In this document: piece by piece, positions 1-9,585 of the stretch
Numbering within the stretch: the first letter of the stretch is position 1
Layout of the letters: every line of letters starts with the position of its first letter
From: Capnocytophaga haemolytica
GTDB taxonomy: Bacteria > Bacteroidota > Bacteroidia > Flavobacteriales > Flavobacteriaceae
DNA length: 64,000 nt
Direction: 5' to 3'
Assembly: GCF_001553545.1 (NCBI RefSeq)
Contig: NZ_CP014227.1
Coordinates: 1,284,501-1,348,500, forward strand
Made by a program: the position numbers and the translations under genes
Notes under the pieces: generated by a model
The model's input: only the letters and a program-made list of their open reading frames with translations
The model's database searches: none
Told to the model about the DNA's origin: nothing

Positions 1-141
1 CAAAACAGTAGAAAATAAACACGCTTTAAAAAGACTCTTTTTCAGGGAAAATAACGGGAAAAACAGCCCTCAAAAAACCATTGTAAAAAGCTCCTTGCAA
101 AAAAAATGACCCTAAAATTTGCCCCTTTCAACTGAAAGACG

Positions 142-149
142 TAATTTTG
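142..149 (+). promoter_or_regulatory. purE-guaA promoter, -7 box
   Basis: TAATTTTG matches TAnnTTTG. A TTG at 119-121 lies 20 bases upstream, the usual -33 distance. It is 16 bases before the purE start codon and probably drives purE and guaA together. Nothing else is recognisable in bases 1-118. Confidence 0.7.
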
Positions 150-165
150 CCAAAAATAAACACGT

Positions 166-654
166 ATGAAAGTAGCCGTAGTGATGGGTAGTAAGAGCGA
201 CTTGCCTGTGATGCAAGATGCTATTAACCTCTTGAAGGACTTTGGAATAGATACTGTGGTGGACATCGTTTCTGCCCATCGTACCCCTGATAAACTCGTG
301 GCTTTTGCTACCACCGCCCACACCGAGGGTATCGCCGTGATTATCGCAGGGGCAGGCGGAGCAGCGCACTTGCCAGGGATGGTCGCCTCGATGTCGCCGC
401 TGCCCGTGATTGGCGTGCCTGTGAAGAGTAGCAACTCCATCGACGGCTGGGACTCGGTGCTCTCTATCCTGCAAATGCCCGCAGGGGTGCCTGTGGCTAC
501 CGTAGCACTGAATGGAGCTAAGAATGCAGGTATCCTTGCCGCTCAGATCCTCGCCGCCCAGCAGCCCGAACTATTGCAGAGGATTATCGACTATAAAAAC
601 AACCTAAAACAAGCCGTTTGGGAGGCTTCTAAAGAACTGAATGCAAATGAATAA
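166..654 (+). CDS. purE: N5-carboxyaminoimidazole ribonucleotide mutase (PurE class I)
   Basis: Catalyses the conversion of N5-CAIR to CAIR in cytoplasmic purine synthesis. At 162 residues it has normal class I PurE length. The N-terminal GSKSDLPVM phosphate-binding loop, SAHRTPD near residues 45-51 and the glycine-rich [12 protein letters not shown] segment near 65-76 are all present. The ATG at 166 lies just after the promoter. The 3' end overlaps guaA, so the genes are probably translationally coupled, linking a mid-pathway purine step to GMP synthesis. Class I PurE normally works with PurK, which is not in the window. Confidence 0.97.
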   Translation: MKVAVVMGSKSDLPVMQDAINLLKDFGIDTVVDIVSAHRTPDKLVAFATTAHTEGIAVIIAGAGGAAHLPGMVASMSPLPVIGVPVKSSNSIDGWDSVLSILQMPAGVPVATVALNGAKNAGILAAQILAAQQPELLQRIIDYKNNLKQAVWEASKELNANE

Positions 655-2194
655 CAATCGCTTTGAAGGCAGCCGCCTGCTGATATTGGACTTTGGCTCG
701 CAATACACCCAGCTCATTGCGCGACGGGTGCGTGAGCTTAACGTCTATTGTGAGATACACCCTTACAATCACCTCCCTGACGAGATTGATAGCTACGATG
801 CGGTGATCCTCTCTGGCTCGCCCTACTCGGTGCGCAGTGAGGAGGCACTTCACCCCGACCTCTCAGCAATACGCGGTAAGAAGCCGCTGCTGGCAGTGTG
901 TTATGGGGCGCAGTATCTGGCACATTTCAGCGGGGGAGAGGTAGCCCCTTCAGCTATTAGAGAATACGGTCGGGCAAACCTTTCCTATATCAAGGCGGGC
1001 GAACCGCTCTTTGAGGGTATTGCCACAGGCAGCCAAGTGTGGATGAGCCACAGCGATACTATCAAGGTTTTGCCTACGGGAGGCGTTTGCTTGGCGAGCA
1101 CTGCCGATGTGGTGAATGCAGCGTATCGCATTGAGGGGGAACCTACTTATGCAATACAGTTTCACCCTGAGGTTTCGCACTCTACTGATGGCAAGCAGCT
1201 ATTGGCGAACTTCCTCTTTAAGATTGCGGGCTTTACTCCTAACTGGACGGCGGACAACTTTGTGGAGATGACCATCACTGCGCTCCGTGAGCAAGTCGGT
1301 CGCGATAAGGTAGTGCTGGGGCTTTCAGGCGGTGTCGATTCCACCGTGGCAGCCGTATTGCTCAATAAAGCCATTGGCGAGCAGCTGCACTGCATCTTCG
1401 TCAATAACGGACTCTTGCGCAAAGGCGAGTTCGAGAGCGTCCTCTTGCAATACGAGGGAATGGGCTTAAACGTAAAGGGAGTAGACGCCTCAGCGCGTTT
1501 CCTTTCAGCTCTCGCAGGGATTACCGACCCCGAGGCAAAGCGAAAAGCCATTGGCAAGACCTTTATTGAGGTATTCGACGATGAGGCACATAAGATTAGC
1601 GATGTGAAGTGGCTCGGGCAGGGCACTATTTACCCCGATGTGATTGAGTCGCTATCGGTAAAAGGTCCCTCAGCAACCATCAAGTCGCACCACAATGTTG
1701 GTGGTTTACCCGATTATATGAAGCTCAAGGTAGTAGAGCCGCTGCGTATGCTCTTCAAAGACGAAGTGCGCCGTGTAGGACGAAGTCTCGGTATTGATGC
1801 CGAGCTATTGGGCAGACACCCATTCCCTGGCCCTGGGCTGGCAATACGCATCTTGGGCGATATCACCGCTGAGAAAGTGGCTGTATTGCAAGAAGTAGAT
1901 GCGATATTCATCGGCAACTTAAAGTCCACAGGGCTCTACGACAAAGTATGGCAAGCCGGAGCAATACTACTACCCATCCAAAGCGTAGGCGTAATGGGCG
2001 ATGAGCGCACCTACGAGAAAGTCGTAGCCCTGCGTGCCGTAGAGAGTGTGGATGGTATGACCGCCGACTGGGTAGACCTGCCACACGCCTTTTTGCAGAA
2101 GGTCTCCAACGAGATTATCAACAAGGTGAAGGGTGTCAATCGCGTAGTGTATGACATCAGCTCTAAGCCACCTGCCACTATTGAGTGGGAGTAA
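641..2194 (+). CDS. guaA: GMP synthase (glutamine-hydrolysing)
   Basis: Converts XMP to GMP using glutamine and ATP. The 517 residues contain an N-terminal class I amidotransferase domain (nucleophile Cys in [21 protein letters not shown] carrying the His-Glu pair), then the ATP pyrophosphatase domain with the PP-loop [13 protein letters not shown], then the C-terminal dimerisation domain ending in KPPATIEWE. Two in-frame starts are possible: ATG 641 (14-base overlap with purE) and ATG 647 (8-base overlap); the residues between them are not conserved, so 647 is equally likely. Confidence 0.97.
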   Translation: MQMNNNRFEGSRLLILDFGSQYTQLIARRVRELNVYCEIHPYNHLPDEIDSYDAVILSGSPYSVRSEEALHPDLSAIRGKKPLLAVCYGAQYLAHFSGGEVAPSAIREYGRANLSYIKAGEPLFEGIATGSQVWMSHSDTIKVLPTGGVCLASTADVVNAAYRIEGEPTYAIQFHPEVSHSTDGKQLLANFLFKIAGFTPNWTADNFVEMTITALREQVGRDKVVLGLSGGVDSTVAAVLLNKAIGEQLHCIFVNNGLLRKGEFESVLLQYEGMGLNVKGVDASARFLSALAGITDPEAKRKAIGKTFIEVFDDEAHKISDVKWLGQGTIYPDVIESLSVKGPSATIKSHHNVGGLPDYMKLKVVEPLRMLFKDEVRRVGRSLGIDAELLGRHPFPGPGLAIRILGDITAEKVAVLQEVDAIFIGNLKSTGLYDKVWQAGAILLPIQSVGVMGDERTYEKVVALRAVESVDGMTADWVDLPHAFLQKVSNEIINKVKGVNRVVYDISSKPPATIEWE

Positions 2195-2252
2195 TTTAGA
2201 AATTAGGAATAAGAAGATTTAAAAGAACAAAAAATTATAATAAAGAATACGT

Positions 2253-4184
2253 ATGAAAAGATTTATAACACTTAGTTTAATGCTACTATGGGGCGCACTG
2301 AGCCTGCACGCACAGCAGACCTATACGGCAAAAGGCTATGAAACCGTTGAGAATATTGCAAAAACCTACCGCCTCTCACCTGCGGATATTGTTAAAGCGA
2401 ATTCTGGCTTGAAGGATGCTGTTCAGAAAGGGCAGACGATCAATATCCCTGTGAGTAAGTACAAGCATTACAATACCCAGCGCCCTGAGAGCTTTAAGAT
2501 ACACTTGGTGAAGGGCGGTGAGACTTTCTTCGGGCTGTCGCAGCGATATCGCATTAATATTGACGATATTAAGCGCTACAACTTAGATCTGTACACACGC
2601 GAGCTACAAGAAGGGGAGCGCATTACTATCCCAGTATTCAATAAAGATACAGAGGTAGTGCAGAAGGTTAATCCTGGGCAAAAGCGCTATGTAGTAAAAC
2701 CACTCGAAACACTTTGGAAGATTGCTAAGAACCATAATGTGAGTGTTGAAGAGTTGGAGCGTATCAACAAAGGAGAAAAAGGCTTTGATGCCAATAACCT
2801 CAGAGGAGGGCAAGAGATATGGGTGCCAGCCTCAGCAGTTGATACTTCCGATACAGCAACCCCTAACATCCCAGCAGGGAAGAATTTAGTGCTTTACAAC
2901 GTAGAAAAAGGGGAAGGCTTTTACAGCTTAGAACGCAAATTTGGGCTCTCAGAAGCCGATTTAATCAAGCTCAATCCCGACTTGAAGTCAGGCTTAAAGA
3001 GCGACTCACAGATATGGATTCCTAAGGAGAATTTTAACCGTTATAGCAATGCGGCAGCTACTACCACCAGCGATTACAACTTTAAGAATGCCAATACATC
3101 TCTGCGCTCGGCTTCTTCTCCCTCTAAAGTGAAGGAAATCTCGTATATTCTACCTTTTAAGGTCTCCGATGTAGGTGGAGGCAACAAGATGGAGCTGCGC
3201 ACGCGCCTTAAGAGTAATAAGCTCACTCCCATCGCTACCGACTTCTATTCAGGGGCTTTGATGGCACTGGACTCTTTGCAGAAGATGGGTTATAAGTTCA
3301 AGGTCAATACCTATGATAGTGAGGCAGATGATATGCAGAAGATTGTCAGCACCCCTGCGGTGAAGAACTCACAAATAGTGATAGGTCCCTTTACTACTAA
3401 GCGGTTCAACGACTTAGCTTCGGCAATTACGAGTCCTAATACCGCCCTCTTGGCGCCTTTGGCAAATAAGAATATCACGCTCAACCCGAATGTATTCCAG
3501 ACACTGCCTAGCGATGAGGCACAGCAAGCCCGTATGATTGATTATGTGGCTAAGCACTATTCCGATGCGAATATTATGATATTGGCAGATAGTAAAAATG
3601 GGGCTATACGTGAGAAGTTAGAGCGTGCTTTTCCGAATGCCAAGGTGATAACAGAGATGTCAGCAGCAGGCTTTAACAATGCGCTGAGCCCTACCAAGGA
3701 GAACTTTGTGCTATTGCAGTCCAACGATGTAGGCTATGTGTCGCTGGTAGTGCGCATATTGCACAACGCCCTGAAAGTAGGTAAGGGAGCTACAGCGCCA
3801 AAGATTACGCTGGCTACCTTGGACAAAGGCAATGTGTTCGACTCTAACAGTATCTCCAATAGCCAACTATCGGACTTGCACTTTACCTACCCGACAGTCA
3901 ATAAGTACTCTAACGGCAGTGATGCCTTCTCACAACGCTACCTAAAGACTTATGGTGTTCTGCCCAACAAATACGCTATTCGCGGTTTCGACATCACGAT
4001 GGATGCAGTACTCAGATTGGGTGTATCAGGCAACTTTACAGGTAGCAGTAGCCAAGTAGGTGAAACCTCCTATTTAGAGAATAAGTTTGCCTACCAGAAG
4101 AATGCTTATCGTGGAGGAGGCTATGAAAACCAAGGAGTATATATCGTGCAATACGACGATATGGAAGTAAAAGAATTACAGTAG
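2253..4184 (+). CDS. Exported LysM-repeat protein with periplasmic-binding-like domain
   Basis: The first 21 residues form a signal peptide (hydrophobic core LSLMLLWGALSLHA). Four LysM-like repeats follow at about 22-68, 80-128, 145-192 and 214-258, each with a hydrophobic 'Y.V..ETLW.IA' opening and ending in an 'I.IP/I.VP' strand. Residues 300-640 resemble the ABC-transporter amino-acid binding protein fold. LysM domains bind peptidoglycan, so it is probably a periplasmic cell-wall-associated protein. No amidase or peptidase motif is visible. It lies 58 bases after guaA with no separate promoter found. Function in the cell is not established. Confidence 0.8.
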   Translation: MKRFITLSLMLLWGALSLHAQQTYTAKGYETVENIAKTYRLSPADIVKANSGLKDAVQKGQTINIPVSKYKHYNTQRPESFKIHLVKGGETFFGLSQRYRINIDDIKRYNLDLYTRELQEGERITIPVFNKDTEVVQKVNPGQKRYVVKPLETLWKIAKNHNVSVEELERINKGEKGFDANNLRGGQEIWVPASAVDTSDTATPNIPAGKNLVLYNVEKGEGFYSLERKFGLSEADLIKLNPDLKSGLKSDSQIWIPKENFNRYSNAAATTTSDYNFKNANTSLRSASSPSKVKEISYILPFKVSDVGGGNKMELRTRLKSNKLTPIATDFYSGALMALDSLQKMGYKFKVNTYDSEADDMQKIVSTPAVKNSQIVIGPFTTKRFNDLASAITSPNTALLAPLANKNITLNPNVFQTLPSDEAQQARMIDYVAKHYSDANIMILADSKNGAIREKLERAFPNAKVITEMSAAGFNNALSPTKENFVLLQSNDVGYVSLVVRILHNALKVGKGATAPKITLATLDKGNVFDSNSISNSQLSDLHFTYPTVNKYSNGSDAFSQRYLKTYGVLPNKYAIRGFDITMDAVLRLGVSGNFTGSSSQVGETSYLENKFAYQKNAYRGGGYENQGVYIVQYDDMEVKELQ

Positions 4185-4196
4185 TAGAATAGAGAT

Positions 4197-4267
4197 CAGG
4201 AGACAGTAATCAGAGGTCAGGGAACAGAAGTTAGAACTGATTTCTGCTCTCTGATTACTGTTTCCTG
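4197..4267. terminator. Bidirectional hairpin between convergent genes
   Basis: Arms 4197-4215 and 4249-4267 pair over 19 bases with one G.U. It sits between the stop of the LysM gene and the stop of murB, as expected for a shared terminator. There is no long T tract. The arms are built from the TCAGAG/CTCTGATTACTG words seen in other intergenic regions. Confidence 0.55.
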
Positions 4268-4285
4268 CTCTCTGTTCTCTGTCCC

Positions 4286-5269
4286 CTAAAATATATTCAC
4301 CTCAAACTCTAAGGTAATGCCAAACTTCTGAGCTACTTTATCCCTTACCAAATGAGCGAGGGCTAAGATCTCTGCTCCCGTAGCCTTGCCGTAGTTCACT
4401 AATACTAAGGCTTGTTGGGTGTGCACACCAGTATCACCTTGGCGATAACCTTTTAGCCCACATTGGTCAATAAGCCAGCCTGCGGGTACTTTTATATGAG
4501 TGTCATCTACCATATAGGAAGGGATAGAAGGGTATTGGGTGCGCAAAGTTTCAAACTGCTCTATGGAAATAATAGGGTTCTTGAAGAAACTACCGCTATT
4601 GCCAAGCACTTTGGGGTCGGGCAGTTTGCTCTGCCGTATAGCAATCACAGCTGTAGCTACTTGTGCAGGAGTAGGGGAGGAGTACCCCCAAGAGGTGAGT
4701 TGCTCCTGTATGGCACCATAGCCTGTATATAGTTTGTGGTTGCGCTTGCTAAGGCGGAAGGTAACTGCTGTAATGATATAATTACCCTTTTCCTCATTCT
4801 TAAACACAGACTCGCGATAGGCAAACTTACATTCTTCATTAGTGAAAATACGCTTTTTTAGGCTGTGTACATTAATTGCCTCACAGCTATGCATTACATC
4901 TTTAATCTCCACCCCATACGCCCCTATATTCTGTACGGGGGTAGTGCCTACATTGCCGTAGATAAGTGCTAAGTTCTCCAAACCACCATAGCCCTTTTCA
5001 AGGGTGTACATCACAAACTGATGCCAGTTTTCACCTGCCATTGCCCTGATATAGACGTAGTCGTCATTCTCCTCTACGATGCTGATACCTTTAAGGAGGA
5101 TATGAAGCACCGCTTGGTCAATATCGTGGGTCAAGAGCATATTGCTACCACCTCCCAGCACGAAGACATTAGAGTGCTGTTTGAGGGCATTGAGGAGCTC
5201 TTCCTCAGAATGTATAGGGAGGTACGTCTTTGCTTCTGTATTGATATTGAAGGTATTGGGTATTTTCAT
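4286..5269 (-). CDS. murB: UDP-N-acetylenolpyruvoylglucosamine reductase
   Basis: Reduces UDP-GlcNAc-enolpyruvate to UDP-MurNAc in peptidoglycan synthesis, using FAD and NADPH. The FAD-binding VLGGGSNMLLT motif is near the N-terminus, with ENLALIYGNVGTTPVQNIGAYGVE in the middle (recorded in two pieces: ENLALIYGNVG and TTPVQNIGAYG). GNSGSFFKNP carries the catalytic Ser, and the C-terminal AGWLIDQCG region is present. It is type I length. The start is ATG 5269 (MKIPNTF) because an upstream ATG at 5296 lies inside the -7 promoter box. Confidence 0.96.
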   Translation of the reverse strand: MKIPNTFNINTEAKTYLPIHSEEELLNALKQHSNVFVLGGGSNMLLTHDIDQAVLHILLKGISIVEENDDYVYIRAMAGENWHQFVMYTLEKGYGGLENLALIYGNVGTTPVQNIGAYGVEIKDVMHSCEAINVHSLKKRIFTNEECKFAYRESVFKNEEKGNYIITAVTFRLSKRNHKLYTGYGAIQEQLTSWGYSSPTPAQVATAVIAIRQSKLPDPKVLGNSGSFFKNPIISIEQFETLRTQYPSIPSYMVDDTHIKVPAGWLIDQCGLKGYRQGDTGVHTQQALVLVNYGKATGAEILALAHLVRDKVAQKFGITLEFEVNIF

Positions 5270-5293
5270 TGTATAAAAAAGCTGAATATGGCG

Positions 5294-5301
5294 CAAAGGT
5301 A
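5294..5301 (-). promoter_or_regulatory. murB promoter, -7 box
   Basis: The reverse strand reads TACCTTTG here, 25 bases before the murB ATG at 5269. It is back to back with the promoter of the divergent gene on the other strand. Confidence 0.65.
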
Positions 5302-5314
5302 GTAAAAATATACG

Positions 5315-5322
5315 TATCTTTG
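5315..5322 (+). promoter_or_regulatory. Promoter of deoxyhypusine synthase-like gene, -7 box
   Basis: TATCTTTG, 29 bases before the start codon at 5351. It is divergent from the murB promoter, with only 13 bases between the two boxes, so transcription from the two may interfere. Confidence 0.65.
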
Positions 5323-5350
5323 CCGCGTTTTAAACATAATTTAAAAGGAA

Positions 5351-6325
5351 ATGAGTAAAGGACCTATTTCACAGTTTATAGAGCAAAACTATTTGCACTT
5401 TAATGCAGCAGCCTTGGTAGATGCTGCTAAGGGATATGAAACCCACCTCTTAGAAGGCGGGAAGATGCTGGTGGCTTTGGCAGGGGCAATGAGCACTGCC
5501 GAGCTGGGTATCTCACTGGCGGAGATGATTCGTGCAGGCAAGATCGACATTATCTCCTGCACGGGGGCAAACCTCGAAGAGGACGTGATGAACCTCGTGG
5601 CGCACTCGCACTACAAGCGCGTGCCACACTACCGCGACCTCACCCCTGAGCAAGAGCGCGAGCTGCTCGATGGGCATTACAACCGCGTAACGGATACCTG
5701 CATCCCCGAGGAAGAGGCTTTCCGCCGCTTACAGAAGCATTTGGAGGACGTATGGCACGCCGCTGAGGCTAAGGGCGAACGCTACTTCCCTCACGAGTTT
5801 TTGTATCAGGTGGTAAAGTCGGGTGTGTTGGAACAGTACTACGAGATTGACCCTAAGAACTCGTGGATATTGGCAGCCGCTGAGCGTAACCTGCCTATCG
5901 TATGCCCTGGTTGGGAGGACTCTACCACAGGGAACATCTTTGCGGCAAATGTCATCAAGGGCAACCTAAAAGCCTCGACTGTGAAGACGGGCATTGAGTA
6001 TATGATTTACCTCACCGAGTGGTATCGCGCCAACTCAGGTGGTAAGGGCGTAGGCTTCTTCCAAATAGGTGGTGGTATCGCAGGCGATTTCCCAATCTGT
6101 GTGGTGCCTATGATGTATCAGGATTTGGAATGGGAAGGTGTGCCTTTCTGGAGTTATTTCTGCCAGATATCGGACTCTACCACCAGCTATGGCTCCTACT
6201 CTGGGGCAGTGCCTAACGAGAAAATCACTTGGGGCAAGCTCGACATCGATACGCCTAAGTTTATCGTAGAGTCAGACGCTACCATCGTAGCACCACTCAT
6301 ATTTGCGTATTTGTTAGGGAAATAA
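5351..6325 (+). CDS. Deoxyhypusine synthase family protein
   Basis: 324 residues related throughout to eukaryotic/archaeal deoxyhypusine synthase, which transfers the aminobutyl group of spermidine to a lysine of eIF5A using NAD. Seen here are SCTGANLEEDV (NAD-binding region), the PIVCPGWEDSTTGN segment, FFQIGGGIAGDFPI, and EKITWGKL near the C-terminus, where Lys about 296 aligns with the catalytic lysine of the family. Bacteria have no eIF5A, so the substrate is unknown. Related bacterial and plant enzymes make homospermidine, and that is the best guess. It is cytoplasmic, with no signal peptide. Confidence 0.88.
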   Translation: MSKGPISQFIEQNYLHFNAAALVDAAKGYETHLLEGGKMLVALAGAMSTAELGISLAEMIRAGKIDIISCTGANLEEDVMNLVAHSHYKRVPHYRDLTPEQERELLDGHYNRVTDTCIPEEEAFRRLQKHLEDVWHAAEAKGERYFPHEFLYQVVKSGVLEQYYEIDPKNSWILAAAERNLPIVCPGWEDSTTGNIFAANVIKGNLKASTVKTGIEYMIYLTEWYRANSGGKGVGFFQIGGGIAGDFPICVVPMMYQDLEWEGVPFWSYFCQISDSTTSYGSYSGAVPNEKITWGKLDIDTPKFIVESDATIVAPLIFAYLLGK

Positions 6326-6356
6326 ACGTCAGGGGTCAGAGCCCTGAAATAAATAG

Positions 6357-6400
6357 AAAAGGCTTCCCGAAAAGTTTATATGCTTTTCGGGAAGCCTTTT
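6357..6400. terminator. Strong bidirectional terminator hairpin
   Basis: A perfect 18-bp stem (6357-6374 with 6383-6400) closes an 8-base loop, with A/T runs at the outer ends in both orientations. It separates the convergent genes ending at 6325 and 6405. Confidence 0.9.
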
Positions 6401-6404
6401 GTTT

Positions 6405-6926
6405 TTAAGCTCTAATAAAGAATGTTTGCTTAGATTGCTCGCGACGGATAAAGATAAAAGCAAGTGAGTAGACATCTATACATACTGTAATGGATACACT
6501 GCTGACCAGTGTTTGATAAGTAGGTTTATTTTCCTCACTATGAGGGTTTACTATTATCAGCACACTATCGTTGTGCATATAGTTTAAAAACCTCTCATAA
6601 GCAGTGTTCTGAGTAATAAAAAGCAGATCATAGGTATCCTCTTGTAATGTTGTCTCTACATTTATTTTAGGGAATATCCCACTAAGGCGTATTCCCACAG
6701 CTTTATTATCGGTATAAATATGCTTTATATTAAAATAGACAATACTCTGCAAAAGCAACCGCCATTGTTTCTTGCTAAGAGACACAGGTGTGGGCTTTAC
6801 TGCCAACTCCTTTATGAGGGTACGTTTATACAATCCCTTAGTGACAAAGCTAAATACAAAGGGCGAATGCACCCCGTGCTCATTGGTAGACTTCCACAGA
6901 AAACGAAGGTATTTAACAAATGACAT
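6405..6926 (-). CDS. Degenerate class I methyltransferase-like protein
   Basis: The N-terminal FLWKSTNEHGVHSPFVFSFV segment is typical of a Bacteroidota family annotated as SAM-dependent or O-methyltransferase. The rest is short (173 residues from ATG 6926), and the glycine-rich SAM-binding loop expected after 'IKHIYTD' is not visible, so it may be a reduced, non-catalytic member. The start at 6926 is preferred over 6986 because a TATCTTTG box lies between them. It converges with the deoxyhypusine synthase-like gene. Confidence 0.6.
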   Translation of the reverse strand: MSFVKYLRFLWKSTNEHGVHSPFVFSFVTKGLYKRTLIKELAVKPTPVSLSKKQWRLLLQSIVYFNIKHIYTDNKAVGIRLSGIFPKINVETTLQEDTYDLLFITQNTAYERFLNYMHNDSVLIIVNPHSEENKPTYQTLVSSVSITVCIDVYSLAFIFIRREQSKQTFFIRA

Positions 6927-6949
6927 ACTGCTGGCTTTTAACTGAAGGG

Positions 6950-6957
6950 CAAAGATA
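6950..6957 (-). promoter_or_regulatory. Promoter of methyltransferase-like gene, -7 box
   Basis: The reverse strand reads TATCTTTG, 24 bases before ATG 6926. It decides the start codon of that gene. Confidence 0.6.
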
Positions 6958-7330
6958 CGGATTAATTTATAATGCACAATGGACAATGGATAAGTTTTTG
7001 TAAGTCGATAAGGAGTAAAGAGAAGAGAGTAAATGTAGGTTGTTTGTTTTTCTATATTTACGCCATCTAAAAGTTTATTTTACCAATATTTAAGAAAAGA
7101 CCTGATTTAGACTTGTCTAAAAATCACTTCTTTCCATCCGTACTGGTACCGTACTGATACCGTACCTATTCCGTACTGGTACCGTTAGAAAAATTTCCTG
7201 TTGGGGGAGATAAGGGTGAAGGGAATGGAATAGAACGTGATTCACTTGTGTGATTTACTGTAAATCAGTGTGATTATACACTAAATGCAAATAATTTCAC
7301 CAAGAAATATACTTTATAAAGAATATATTG
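6958..7330. other. Intergenic region, no gene
   Basis: About 370 bases between divergent genes. It holds AT-rich 'ATAATGCACAATGGACAATGG' type words near 6970 and the 11-bp repeat array at 7138-7185. No open frame with coding character was seen. Confidence 0.6.
7138..7185. repeat. 11-bp-period direct repeat array (CCGTACTGGTA)
   Basis: Four consecutive 11-base units begin at 7138, 7149, 7160 and 7171 (CCGTACTGGTA, CCGTACTGATA, CCGTACCTATT, CCGTACTGGTA), then a partial CCGT. The array lies about 145 bases upstream of the promoter of the next gene. Confidence 0.9.
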
Positions 7331-7338
7331 TATCTTTG
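7331..7338 (+). promoter_or_regulatory. Promoter of YifB-family gene, -7 box
   Basis: TATCTTTG, 27 bases before ATG 7365. Confidence 0.65.
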
Positions 7339-7364
7339 CGGTCTGAATGTAATAAATCAAAACA

Positions 7365-8900
7365 ATGTTAGTAAAGGTTTATGGCAGTGCGGTGTATGGC
7401 GTGGAAGCGAGCACTATTACTATTGAAGTGAATATTGATAAGGGTGTGGGCTATTTTTTGGTGGGCTTGCCCGATACGGCGATTAAGGAGAGCAACTTTC
7501 GCATTGCGGCTGCCTTGCAAAACAACGGCTATCGCATCCCTGGGAAGCGCATTACCATCAATATGGCACCCGCCGATATGCACAAGGAGGGTTCGGCTTA
7601 TGATTTGAGTTTTGCTATCGGTATCCTCGCTGCCAATGGGCAAGTGGAGAGCAGCGAGTTAGATAAATACATCATTATGGGTGAACTCTCGCTCGATGGA
7701 GGTTTGCAACCCATCACGGGGGCACTGCCTATCGCTATACAGGCGCGCAAGGAGGGCTTTAAGGGGTTTATACTCCCCGCGCAGAACGCCCAAGAGGCGG
7801 CGATTGTCAATAATCTGGAAGTATACGGGGTGGAGAATATCAAGCAGGTGATTGATTTCTTCAACGGTGAGGAAAAGTTGGTGCCTTTGGAGGTGGATAC
7901 GCGGGCGGAGTTTGAAAAGAACTTGGAGTTCCCTGAGTTTGACTTCGCTGATGTGAAAGGGCAGGAGTACGTAAAGCGTTGTATGGAAATAGCTGCCGCT
8001 GGGGGGCACAACATCATCTTGATAGGTCCGCCAGGTTCGGGGAAGACGATGCTCGCCAAGCGTTTGCCGAGTATATTGCCGCCGATGACCTTGCAGGAAG
8101 CCCTTGAAACGACTAAGATACACAGTGTGGTAGGCAAGATAAAGGAAAGCGGCTTGATGTACAACCGACCGTTCCGCAGTCCGCATCATACGGTTTCAGA
8201 TGTTGCCTTAGTGGGCGGGGGTTCGTATCCTCAGCCTGGTGAAATATCGTTGGCACACAATGGGGTGTTGTTCTTAGATGAGTTGCCTGAGTTCAAGCGG
8301 TCGGTGTTGGAGGTGATGCGCCAGCCGTTGGAGGATAGGCAGGTAACGATCTCGCGGTCGAAGTTTACGATCACCTATCCTGCCTCGTTTATGTTGGTGG
8401 CGAGTATGAACCCGAGTCCGAGTGGGTATTTTAACGATCCCGATGCGCCCGTAAGTTCTACTCCTGCTGAGATGCAGCGTTATTTGAGCAAGATTTCGGG
8501 TCCGCTGCTCGACCGTATAGATATCCATATAGAGGTAAACCCTGTGCCTTTTGAGAAGCTCTCGGAGGCGCGCAAGGGCGAGCCGAGCAAGGTGATACGC
8601 GCACGGGTAATGGCGGCGCGCGAGCGACAAACGGAGCGTTTTAAGGCTTATGAGCACATTCACTACAATGCGCAGATGGGTAGTAAGCAGATTGAGGAGT
8701 TTTGCAGCCTCAATGGCGAGTCGCTCAACCTACTCAAGGAGGCGATGAAGCGGCTCAACCTCTCGGCACGCGCTTACGACCGCATTCGCAAGGTAGCGCG
8801 CACCATTGCCGACTTAGAAGGCGCAGCACAAATCAGCGCGAACCATATTGGCGAGGCTATACAATACAGGAGTTTGGATCGAGAGGGATTTTTTCTGTAA
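7365..8900 (+). CDS. YifB/ComM-family Mg-chelatase-like AAA+ ATPase
   Basis: 511 residues with the family architecture: an N-terminal ChlI-like/Lon-protease-like fold (residues 1-170; GLPDTAIKESNFRI), a central AAA+ module and a C-terminal Mg-chelatase C domain. Walker A GPPGSGKT is at about 221-228 and Walker B is LFLDELPEF. SMNPSPSGY and LLDRIDIHIEV are also present. ComM of this family is a hexameric branch-migration helicase that helps integrate DNA during natural transformation. That role is inferred from the family only. Length is normal and the frame intact. Confidence 0.93.
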   Translation: MLVKVYGSAVYGVEASTITIEVNIDKGVGYFLVGLPDTAIKESNFRIAAALQNNGYRIPGKRITINMAPADMHKEGSAYDLSFAIGILAANGQVESSELDKYIIMGELSLDGGLQPITGALPIAIQARKEGFKGFILPAQNAQEAAIVNNLEVYGVENIKQVIDFFNGEEKLVPLEVDTRAEFEKNLEFPEFDFADVKGQEYVKRCMEIAAAGGHNIILIGPPGSGKTMLAKRLPSILPPMTLQEALETTKIHSVVGKIKESGLMYNRPFRSPHHTVSDVALVGGGSYPQPGEISLAHNGVLFLDELPEFKRSVLEVMRQPLEDRQVTISRSKFTITYPASFMLVASMNPSPSGYFNDPDAPVSSTPAEMQRYLSKISGPLLDRIDIHIEVNPVPFEKLSEARKGEPSKVIRARVMAARERQTERFKAYEHIHYNAQMGSKQIEEFCSLNGESLNLLKEAMKRLNLSARAYDRIRKVARTIADLEGAAQISANHIGEAIQYRSLDREGFFL

Positions 8901-8917
8901 ATCAGGGGTCAGAAGTC

Positions 8918-8979
8918 AGTGATTAGGGGTCAGTGCAGCGCGTTTATCTGTGATTTCTGACTGCTCACCGCTAATCACT
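8918..8979. repeat. Intergenic hairpin made of TAGTGATTAG words
   Basis: Arm 8918-8930 pairs with 8967-8979 with one mismatch (AGTGATTAGGGGT against ACCGCTAATCACT). It belongs to the dispersed GTCAGTGATTAG/CTAATCACTAA word family and may also end transcription of the preceding gene. Confidence 0.6.
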
Positions 8980-9017
8980 AATTACTAAAAAAATAAATCA
9001 TTTTTTAATTATCATAT

Positions 9018-9578
9018 ATGAAAAAGTATCTATTACTAAGTGTGGTAAGCCTTTTGGGGTTTATTGCGTGCAACAACAGCAAACAGATTAGCACTGATGA
9101 GGCAAGTGAACTCATCACGGCTTACTTAGAGGAGAAACCGCTCTACGAAACGGGTAAATTCAACATCCACAAGCAGCGGCTTACGGCTTCTAAGGATAAA
9201 ACACTGATTGAGAGTATCCAGAGGCTCTCTGACGATGGGCTCATTACTATCGACAACGAGAAGGCACGCAAAAAATGGTTCTCAAAGGACAGTGTGTTTA
9301 TCATCACCCCTACCCTCACCAAAGAGGCGGTGCCTTACATCGTGAAGCAGTACAAGAACAGTGCTACGGTGAAGACCATCATCTACCGCCTGAATGAAAA
9401 GCAGATTACCATCGACAAAAGCGACGAGAAATCGGCAGTATGCACCGTGATTTTGGATAAAGAGAAGACGCCTTTCTACAACTTCGGCAAGGATCCGAAC
9501 CCTAATGCGACTTTTATCACCCAAAAGTTTAAGCTCAAACGCAACGAGAAGACAGGTTGGAAAATTATTAAGAAATAA
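9018..9578 (+). CDS. Hypothetical lipoprotein
   Basis: A type II signal peptide ends in the lipobox GFIAC, with Cys about 18 as the acylated residue. The mature part (about 168 residues) is lysine-rich, hydrophilic and without a recognised domain. It is followed after 7 bases by a membrane-protein gene, so the two are probably co-transcribed. I do not recognise the family. Confidence 0.75.
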   Translation: MKKYLLLSVVSLLGFIACNNSKQISTDEASELITAYLEEKPLYETGKFNIHKQRLTASKDKTLIESIQRLSDDGLITIDNEKARKKWFSKDSVFIITPTLTKEAVPYIVKQYKNSATVKTIIYRLNEKQITIDKSDEKSAVCTVILDKEKTPFYNFGKDPNPNATFITQKFKLKRNEKTGWKIIKK

Positions 9579-9585
9579 ATAAGCT

